This document shows positions 56,153 through 64,000 of a DNA stretch of 64,000 nucleotides, one piece after another. Both the position numbers and the translations under genes were made by a program. The stretch's first letter is position 1. Each line of letters opens with the position of its first letter. The notes under the pieces were generated by a model. The model was given only the letters and a program-made list of their open reading frames with translations. It was not told the origin of the DNA and made no database searches. The stretch lies in assembly GCA_022495005.1 (NCBI GenBank), contig JAGYXB010000180.1, forward strand, positions 310,001-374,000, in the 5' to 3' direction. The DNA is from Rhyacophila brunnea (taxonomy: Eukaryota; Arthropoda; Insecta; Trichoptera; Rhyacophilidae).

Positions 56153-57950
56153 ATATCTGTACCTCAGAGGCAGACGGATGCAACTCCGTTTTTGGGGAAA
56201 ATGAGTTTTTTTAAGAATCGTCATGCTAAAGGCTTTATCTATTAGTGGCAGAGAGATGAAAGTCCTAGTCCAAGATATGCATAGAATAAAGATGCAAGTG
56301 CCATACCTACCTTAGAGGCAGAAGGATGCAAATCCAATAATACACTAAGATAAAATTCTCTCAAACCGTCTGCAATATGTACTAGACGAGAACCAGCCAG
56401 GAGAATGAGCTTTAGATGAGGATACAGCACTATGGACCATATTATCCAAGTCATCAGAGAAATCAGAGCGGTAACAGGAATACAATCTGCCGCTATCCAT
56501 GGGTTTTATAGACTATGAGAAAGCGTTCGATTCCATAAAGAAATTTTCAATACTCGATGCACTCAGAAATCGAGGAATCCCCGGGCGCTATATAAATATT
56601 TTCAATAATATATACAGTAGCGCAACAACAACTCCATAAACCATCGCGCATTTCCTATCAGCAAAGGAGTCCGACAAGGTGATACAATCTCACCTAAACT
56701 ATTTACAGCTATATTTGAAGACTTATTTAGACAACTTGACTGGAATGACACGGGTCCCCATAAATGGAGAATACGTGAGTCATCCACGCTTTGCCGATAA
56801 CAATAAATAGTAGTTTGCAAGACTCAGAAGGCCTCCAAAGCAGAATTCAGTAACTCGCTGGAGTAAGCAACAAAGTAGGCTTGAAAATAAATGTATCAAA
56901 GAATAAAGTCATGTTAAACTGCTTTGCGGGCCAAAAAGAGATCCTCATCAATGGCATTCAGCTCGAATAGGTGAAAAACTACATCTATCTGGCACAATAA
57001 GTGTCTATAGATGGATGTATATTTGATGAAATTGTTCGCAGAGTAAAGCTAGGCTGGAGTGCTTTTGGCCGCCTGAATGATTTCTTCGAAAATGCCTAAA
57101 GTGCAAAGTGTTCAACCAGTGTGTACTTCCCGTAACCACATGCGTGTGAAACATTGAGCCTAAGTAAAAGAGAGATCCAGAAACTTAGAGTAGCACAACG
57201 TGGTATGGAAAGGTGCATGCTGGGCATAACGCAAAAGGACAAAAAAGGAATGAGTGGATAAGGGAACAGACAAGGATTAATGATGTGATAAAGTTTGCTA
57301 AAAACCTCAAATGGAAATAGGCTGGAACATGGCTCGAAGAAAGGACAATCGTTGGACAAATTTAGTCATCCAGTGGTATATCCAAGAGGTAAAAAACATC
57401 TGCAAGGTAGACCTAGAGGCCGCTGGATCGATGAAATGATAAAGTTCTGCGGAAAAACTTGGCAACGCAACGCACAGGAACGAGAGAAGTGGAATCAGCT
57501 TGGAGATTAGCGAGGCCTTCATCCAGCAGTGAATAGATTCAAGCTGGTGATGATGATGATGACATAATAAAAATTTAAAAAAAAAATGTGTTTTGCTTTG
57601 TTATATTTATACCTATAAATTTTTTTAACTAAACTTATAAATTGTTTTATTTTGGCTAGGTAAATAAGATGCAAATCCACATTAAAAAAATATCTTTAGA
57701 GGCAGAAGGATGCAAATCCACACTACGTTTTTTATTTTATTTTTTTTAGAAATAAAATTGTATTATATTTATTCCTTTCTTACATATTCCAGAAGTACTT
57801 TAATTTAATTAGAATAAAAAAAATAATGATCATTCTATGTATATTTTCTTAGAAGTTATGAGTATTCGTTTAAAATAAAAATTGTTTTTTGGCTCTCCTG
57901 AACAATTGGGTATTTGAATTTGCATCCGTCTGCCTCTGAGGTACAGATAT
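56153..57950. mobile_element. unknown DNA element with 31-bp TIRs, split by an RTE
   Basis: 56153-56183 and 57920-57950 are perfect inverted repeats (ATATCTGTACCTCAGAGGCA then GACGGATGCAA). A related subterminal word, AGAGGCAGAAGGATGCAAAT, appears in direct orientation at about 56312 and 57696. Removing the RTE (56343-57561) leaves a non-coding element of about 580 bases. No transposase; superfamily unknown; target duplication not clear. Confidence 0.75.
56343..57561 (+). mobile_element. 5'-truncated RTE LINE inside the TIR element
   Basis: Starts with the KILSNRLQNVLDENQP-coding block and ends with the QQ.IDS-type end and a (GATGAT)n tail at 57547-57561. It covers the RT core and C-terminus. 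The YEKAFDSI motif is readable near 56516-56540; the FADD motif region is damaged (56790-56800). Many indels and stops. Same family as 60619-63046 in opposite orientation. Confidence 0.9.
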
Positions 57951-58455
57951 TATCTTTTATAGTAATAAAGAATTAGTTCAACGCTGTGTGAAATTCTACC
58001 TAATATTTCTGCGTCCCTGATACAAAACGAAGACTGTGTTCATACATCTATGTTATTAGGAATCCAGAAAATATGTGGAAACGTTCATATAGGAAAATAT
58101 CGGAAAGAAAGAACATAAAATTAAGAATAACAGCCGAGAGTATTTGAGGGTTTGATTATTTTTTTTATATTTTTTATTACATAGAGCCTTCGCCCGTTTT
58201 CAGCCGATAAATTTTTGGGACATTGAAAGCTTCAAAAGCTGGGGAAAAGTTCTTGGCTATGCGTGACGGGTGGCCCAAAAGTGTACTATTTTTCTATTTA
58301 ATATTTTATAAAATCTATTCTACAGTACTTATATATAAATACAAAAATACACGACTAAACTGCAGCGTTTTACGTTATGATTTTGTCACGGTTACTGTCT
58401 CTTCCAAAAAACCCTTTCCACTTATTTTTCATATACCCATAGTTAACTATTTTTT
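57951..58455. other. unassigned stretch
   Basis: Nothing recognised. Confidence 0.4.
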
Positions 58456-58800
58456 TTATTTAACGAATAATTCACAAGACATAAGAATGCAAAATTCTAA
58501 TTATTAAACATACATCATTTTGAAAACATTTCTGAGAAAATATATTGCAACCAATAGAAAAAATCTTTTTGAAAACCCCACCCCACAGAAATCGAACCTG
58601 CATCTCTCGGGCATTGCGCCCACGCACATATTCCACTATGCTAAAGGTGTCATACTTAATTATTACACATTTTTAACTATTATCGGAGTCATCCGTGACG
58701 TCGGTTAGTAATGCAAGTAACACCTACTTTGATTTCAAATACAAAAGCCGATCGCAAATAAGTAGCTCAATAATTTAGAAAGCGCTTCAGTGAGTATTAA
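58456..58800 (-). mobile_element. SINE2 copy
   Basis: The left end AACGAATAATTCACAAGACA is the inverted family 3' end. CATTTCTGAGAAAATATAT and CCAATAGAAAAAATC match 7400-7450. The head has an inverted B box (AGAAATCGAACCTGCATC) and an A-box side near 58630-58650. Confidence 0.72.
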
Positions 58801-58904
58801 AAAGCCAATATTAACATTAATAGACTATCAAAAAAGGCTACAAGTCATTTAAAAGATTTCACGCATAAAACACATAGGTACACACACTGGTCAAAACTAT
58901 TGTC

Positions 58905-59230
58905 ATAGTATCACGTGATCTGATGATGTAGGTATTTAAGACTAACGGGCACTCCGGTTTTTGTAAATATATAATATATTCATTTAGACGCGCTGGACGG
59001 TGAAAACGTACAACTATAATAATTATGGCAGTAGAATTTTCTAGCCGGACAACAGTATAATAAATAGTATAACTTTCTAGCCCGTGTTTGAATTACGGCT
59101 GGCATTGCCTTTTTAATATCTTACTTAGTGCTTGTTATCTTTTTTTGTATAATTTCTATTATAATATTTTTTGTTCAGTAAAATACTGTAGATGAAAAAA
59201 ATTCTAATTCAAGTCGTGTAAATAAGTTTG
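58905..59230 (+). repeat. dispersed repeat R, copy 2
   Basis: Matches 4240-4590 in order (see there). This copy keeps CCCGTGTTTGAATTACGGC, the B-box-like block, in better shape. Confidence 0.6.
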
Positions 59231-59302
59231 TTTAAATTTTTTCAGTTATCTACTACAGTCTACATTACATTCAATAGACACCCTTTGTTACAAAAATAAT
59301 AG

Positions 59303-59460
59303 AATCATATGGGCCTCCACAGAGTAGAGGTTTGTATTAACAGATTTTGTTTTTCTACGAGAAATAGATGTCAGCCACTTGCTCAACCTATTAGGTCCAT
59401 ACTCCGACTCACAAACAAATTGAAAAACAATATGTGTACTTGCCAGATCCAGGATTCGAA
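59303..59460 (-). mobile_element. SINE1, head truncated in the B box
   Basis: Inverted body (GGCCTCCACAGAGTAGAGG, GTCAGCCACTTGCTCAACC) ending exactly at CAGGATTCGAA, after which unrelated TA-rich sequence begins. The extreme tail is missing. Confidence 0.85.
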
Positions 59461-59478
59461 TTATAGTTATAATACTCG

Positions 59479-59500
59479 TATATATATATATATATATATT
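59479..59500. repeat. (TA)n microsatellite
   Basis: About 22 bases of alternating TA shortly after the truncated SINE1. Confidence 0.9.
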
Positions 59501-60196
59501 CTAATATTTTTTAAAACCATGTATTTGTTATTTCAACAATTTTCTGCAAATGAAGGTTGAACGGCAAAATTTCCTGGTAAAACAAAAAAACTCCTACCAC
59601 AAGTTTAATAACTCAAGTAGTTTGCGTAGAAAAAAGAAGCTGAACATTCTGCTAACCCACCCGCTATGGTTTTTTCAATGAAAGACGTAAAAACAGCGTA
59701 GACGGGAATCCCGCGAAAGTTTGTCGTTGTTTATTATGCAAGGTAGTAAGGGTAGGGTAACCTTAAAGCTAAAACATTGCTGCGAAAGCTCCCTCTCAAA
59801 GTGCGCGTAAAAAGCTTTTTGCCCGGTATTTATAAGAAATATCTCAAGCAGGCACGCATAGTGAAATATAATATGTGCCTATATTATAATGTGTATTATA
59901 TTTATAGGGGGTGGTTGCTAAAATATTAATCATACTTTTTTATGGGTTTGTAGTGTATTAAAGGATATCGCGACAGCCTCTTGGACTTAAAAGCAGCATT
60001 ATAATGTATTTTTATACTTTGGGTAGTAAGCAGGTACCTACCCTTATAAAAGTACTTTAGAAAATCTTAATACATATAAGTACTTGATTGATTTATTTAT
60101 AGTATCCAATATATATTATAGAAATCCCTCTGCTGAAGTTTATTAACATCCCGAAACTAAAATGTTGTAATATATTAAACATATTCCTATATATCC
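59501..60196. other. unassigned stretch
   Basis: No gene or repeat recognised. Confidence 0.4.
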
Positions 60197-60440
60197 TTTT
60201 ATTCAATGAATAATTCACAAGAATTTGAGAATGTAACATTCCCATATATTATTGAACATATAACTTGAAAACACGTCAGATATATACCCACTAGAAAAAA
60301 ACATTTTTGAAAAAAATACGAAACTTGACGGGATTTTAACCCGTATAACCATTGTTGTCGCGCCAATATGTGCATTTACTAATTATGCTACTAGCCTCCT
60401 ATCTAATTACGACGATTTAAACTAGTATGTCAAACATAAA
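60197..60440 (-). mobile_element. SINE2 copy
   Basis: Starts CTTTTATTCAATGAATAATT, the inverted family 3' end. It continues GAGAATGTAACATTCCC and ACTAGAAAAAAACATTTT, then the inverted head with B-box-like GGGATTTTAACCCG and CGCGCCAATATG. Confidence 0.72.
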
Positions 60441-60618
60441 ATGCTTGTCGAATTGCGTTATTGTATTTTTTTTCAAATATGATTTTTTAATGTATATATC
60501 TGAGGTGTTTTGAAGTTATGTATGTTCAATATTCCTATATGTTATGTTCCCTTTTACGATATGATACTGTCTCTTGGTTTATCGTTGATTATTCAAATTC
60601 AAATTAATTAATTTACAC

Positions 60619-63046
60619 ACAGTCATCATCATCATCATCATCAGCCTGAATCTATCCACTGCTGGATGAAGGCCTCTTCAAGTTGCTTCCACTTCTCTCG
60701 GTCCTGTGCATTGCGTTGCCACGTACTTCCCCAGAACTTTATCATTTCATAGATCCAGCGGCCTCTAAGTCTACCTTGCGGACGTTTTGTACTTCTTGGA
60801 TACCACTCGATGACTAGATTTGTCCAACGATTGTCTCTTCTTCGAGCTATGTGTCCAGCCCATCTCCATTTAAGGCTTTTAATAAACTTTATTACATCGC
60901 AAACCCTTGTCTGCTTCCTTATCCACTCATTCCTCTTTTTGTCCTTTCGCGATATGCCCAGCATGCACCTCTCCATACCACGTTGTGCTACTCTAAGTTT
61001 CTGGATCTCTCTTTTACTTAGGGTCCATATTTCACACGCATATGTGATCACAGGAAGCACACACTGGTTGAACACTTTGCGCTTTAGGCACAGTGGAAGG
61101 TCACTTTTGAAGACATTATTCAGGCGGCCAAAAGCACTCCAGCCTAGCTTTACTCTACGAACAATTTCATCAAATATACATCCATCTATAGATACTTGTT
61201 GTCCCAGATAGATGTAGCTTTTCACCTGTTCGAGCTGAGTGCCATTTATGAGGATCTCTTTTTGGCCTGCAAAGCAGTTGAACATGACTTTCGTCTTTGT
61301 TACATTTATTTTCAGACCTACCTTGTTGCTTACTTCAGCGAGTTCCTGCATTCTGCTTTGGAGGTCTTCTGAGTTTTGCGAGAAAATACTATGTCATCGG
61401 CAAAGCGCAGATGACTCAAGTATTTTCCATTTATGGGGATCCTTTTGTCATTCCAGTCAAGTTGCCTGAATAAGTCTTCAAGGGTAGCTGTAAATAGTTT
61501 AGGTGAGATTGTATCACCGTCTCGGACTCCTTTGCTGATAGGAAATCTGCGCGATGGTTTATGGAGATTTACAGATGCTGTTGCGCTACTGTATATATTA
61601 TTGAAAATATTTATATAGCGTCCAGGGATTCCTTGTTTTCTGAGTGCGTCGAGTATTGAACATTTTTTTATCGAATCAAACGCCTTCTCATAGTCTATAA
61701 AACCCATGCGTAGTGGCAGTTTGTATTCCTGGTACCGCTCTATGATTTCTCTGACGACTTGGATATGGTCCATAGTGCTGTATCCTCCTCTAAATCCGGC
61801 TTGTTCTCTCGGTTGGTTCTCGTCTAGTACATTTTGCAGACGGTTTGAGAGAATTTTTGTGAACGTCTTGTAGAGAATAGGGAGTAGACTTATTGGACGA
61901 TAATTTGCTAGGTCTTCTCTGTCACCTTTTTTGTGAAGAATGACAATGCTGGCATTTTTCCATACCTCTGGGACATCCTCTTTGCATATGCGGGCTGTGA
62001 ACAATTGTGCAAGTACTTCATTTGCATCCTTTCCTGCTTTTTTGAAGATATCTATCGTTAAACCGTCTTCCCCGAGGGCTTTCCCACTTTTCATGTAATT
62101 TAAAGCATGGGTTACTTCCCAGGATGTAATTTCGGGAGTATGGTCTTCCAAATTTCCATTTCTCTGAAGATCTAAGTCTATAGTCGTATTGTCAGTGTCA
62201 TCACTGTAGAGATCGCTGTAGAACTCTTCAACTCGGCTTAACAAGTGTTCCCAATTTCTGACGATAGAACCATCTTTTCCTTTTAGTGCTGTGATTTGAC
62301 GTTTTCCTATCGACAAGCATTGCTTGTTTTTGTTTAAACTTCTGCCTGCTTTCACAATTGCTTGTATGAGGTTTACATTGAATTTACGAAGGTCTTCTCT
62401 AATCTTCCTTCGGAGGGTTTTGCAAAGTAATGAAAACTCCATATCATTTTGTGCCTGTCTATCGCTCTTGGTTTTCCTTCTCTGCTCCATAAGATTCAAT
62501 GTTGCCTTTGAAAGCTTGGTGGAAGGTGTAACTTCTGAGCTTTTTACGCCTGTTTTTTTCTGCACATTGTAGAATAATATTCGTTATATCCTCCGCGTTG
62601 GATAGGGAAACGGTTTCGTTCTCATCTAAGAAAGCCGATAGTGCATTTGTGAGTTCATTTTGGAATTCAGTGTTGTTCTGCAGGTATACGCGAGCATTTG
62701 ACTTCTTCTGCAGTTTGGATCTTTCTGATTTGACGTTCAATCTTATCTTACATCTCACCATCCGGTGATCACTGCCGGTGTTAAACTGATTGATCACCTT
62801 ACAGTTTAAAAATTTATATTTTCTGTCAGTGAGGATGTAATCGATTTCGCTGGTCCTTCCTGTCGGGCTTCTCCACGTCCATTTACGTGTAGGTTTATGT
62901 TGAAAAAAGGAATTCATGATGTGAAGATTGTTGGTTTCAGCAAACTCCACAAGCATGTTCCCTCTACCATCCCTTGAGCCATGTCCGAAATGTCCGACCG
63001 CTACGTCATCTCTTTGGTATGATCCAATACGTGCATTAGAGGGCAC
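60619..63046 (-). mobile_element. RTE-clade LINE, longest copy (5'-truncated)
   Basis: The 3' tail is (ATGATG)n (60619-60640), as is usual for RTE. The minus strand encodes the last part of the endonuclease, the reverse transcriptase and the C-terminus. It starts in the middle of the endonuclease at 63046, where a J1 LINE 3' end follows. Layout and wording are close to the endonuclease-reverse transcriptase proteins described from butterflies. Confidence 0.93.
60641..63046 (-). pseudogene. RTE endonuclease-reverse transcriptase pseudogene
   Basis: The protein is read in three pieces. Piece 1 (63046 to about 62560) is endonuclease: GHGSRDGRGNMLVEFAETNN, RKWTWRSPTGRTSEIDYILT and TGSDHRMVRCKI, with the catalytic SDH motif. 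Piece 2 (about 62560 to 61390) is the RT: IVILHKKGDREDLANYRPIS, GFIDYEKAFDSI (motif A Asp) and LRFADDIVF (motif C, FADD). Piece 3 (about 61390 to 60641) is the C-terminus: LKWRWAGHIARR, GRLRGRWIYEMIKFWGSTWQ and a final QQWIDSG. Two single-base frameshifts (about 62560 and 61390) break it, otherwise no internal stop is seen. RT motifs are intact, suggesting a young copy. Confidence 0.92.
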
Positions 63047-63047
63047 A

Positions 63048-63620
63048 GTAGAGGTTACAAATTACAAATTCAAGATGTTCACAACAATACGCGAAAAACA
63101 AAGAAATATTATTCAAACAGTATTAAAAAATATTAGAAAAAAAGTAAAATACAAAAATTATGAAGTACCTACATGAAAGTTTGCCGAATGAGCTAAGTAG
63201 ACTTTATTTTAATAATTTATAAAACAACGTCTACTTTACACGTCCTCACGTAGGTGGAATATATCAATATCTAAAGCGATATTATCCGTTCAATCGGCAT
63301 TACAAATGGCAGGAAAGTTCTGCAGAAGTCTTTGAGATAACAAATAACTGATATTCTCGATTTATAAGATAGTTGTCAGAGACACATAGGTTGGTCGAGA
63401 CTATCAGGAATGGCAGAGTTCACATTAACACTACGTATACGTTTATTTGTAGCCAAATATAGATTTGTTCCGGCCTTTTGACTACATTATGTAGCATACC
63501 TAAGAGAAAGTCAGTTCGATAAAGCTACGGATAGAATTCATGCAGCCAAAAGTAAAAAAGTCTCAAGAGTTTATTCTGATTCTTCTCCACCATAATACCT
63601 ACCATACTTCAACTAGACTG
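63048..63620 (-). mobile_element. Jockey/CR1-like LINE 3' end (J1)
   Basis: The minus strand matches 14795-15420: TACATTATGTAGCATACCTA..AGAGAAAGTCAGTT region and the terminal block near 63200. The 3' UTR contains AAGATGTTCACAACAA. It is more diverged than the other copies. It abuts the RTE 5' truncation with almost no gap. Confidence 0.78.
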
Positions 63621-64000
63621 CTTCTAACTGAGGAAATATAGAAAATTTTGGATACCTTAATATACAGAAAGACCCGGGAAATAACTGTCGTTTTAAATTA
63701 AACTTGAGAAAATCCACGTGACCTTGTCGTATGACTCGATTTGTATTGAAATATTCACGGTATGTCTCAGGAGTGAGAGAAAAGAAAGGTCTGAATTCCA
63801 GTTCTACTGAGGCTTGGTTTATCGTTATTATCATACAGTAGGCTGCGACTTTAGGATAATAGTTTGACGATGAGTGAAATGAGTACCTAAAAGAAGACGA
63901 AAACATATAATTTTCATGACAGACGGAAAATTGATTGTTTCAGCCAAATAAAATGACCCATTGTCAATTTTCTTGATTGTTTATTACGATTATTAAACTT
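63621..64000. other. unassigned stretch
   Basis: The minus ORF at 63613-63906 has no recognisable domain; not called. Confidence 0.35.

Larger units (their letters stand above)
31149..64000 (+). other. probable very long intron of mAChR-A (3' side outside window)
   Basis: The GTGAGT donor is at 31149-31154. No downstream sequence on the + strand resembles the rest of loop 3, TM6 or TM7. If the transcript continues normally, everything to the window end is one intron, packed with the mobile elements listed here. The intron call is inference from the donor and the absence of the next exon. Confidence 0.55.

Noticed and set aside
63613..63906. Minus-strand ORF of 97 residues
   Set aside because: No domain, no codon bias, lies beside decayed LINE sequence.
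1..64000. CRISPR arrays, bacterial operons, prophage
   Set aside because: No regularly spaced direct repeats and no prokaryotic gene organisation; the window is eukaryotic.

Overview
This is animal nuclear DNA, almost certainly from an insect. It is AT-rich and has no operons, Shine-Dalgarno sites or dense coding sequence. It contains one clear host exon with canonical splice sites (30345-31148, + strand). That exon encodes the N-terminal half of a type A muscarinic acetylcholine receptor very close to the insect mAChR-A family. The transposon set (RTE LINEs like those known from butterflies, mariner, Helitron, hAT, tRNA-derived SINEs) also fits an insect. I cannot name the order; Lepidoptera is plausible but not proven.

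Host gene: the exon carries the start codon, TM1 to TM5 and the start of intracellular loop 3, and ends at a GTGAGT donor in the middle of a codon. I found no exon with TM6, TM7 or the C-tail downstream. If the gene continues on this strand, the remaining 32.8 kb would be a single intron. An acceptor just upstream of a 49-base leader shows that at least one more 5' exon lies to the left.

Everything else I can identify is mobile DNA and its remains. Left of the gene (1-30 kb): SINE1 copies (tRNA-derived head, constant tail), a hAT-type foldback MITE family (MITE-A, ends CAGTGGCGAAGG, exact 8-bp target duplication at one copy), SINE2 copies, MITE-B copies, RTE and Jockey/CR1-like LINE 3' ends, four further LINE C-terminal fragments, a tandemly duplicated 3'-UTR-like block (20.8-21.6 kb), a complete but dead mariner (24961-26255) and a long hairpin (27579-27830). 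Right of the gene (31-64 kb): more SINE1, MITE-A and MITE-B copies, three foldback elements, a short RTE insertion with a 12-bp duplication, a 2.2-kb hAT with an internal tandem duplication (43072-45281), an end-to-end Helitron with its Rep/helicase core deleted (51146-53022), a 31-bp-TIR element split by an RTE (56153-57950), and a 2.4-kb RTE with two frameshifts (60619-63046) butted against another LINE.

Several loci are nested, so relative ages can be read. SINE1 and MITE-B lie inside SINE2 at 18.9-19.8 kb, SINE2 lies inside MITE-A at 7.2-8.1 kb, and RTE lies inside the TIR element at 56-58 kb. No CRISPR array, rRNA or functional tRNA gene was seen. I see no convincing new biological system. 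The least explained structures are the foldback families and the TIR element at 56-58 kb.
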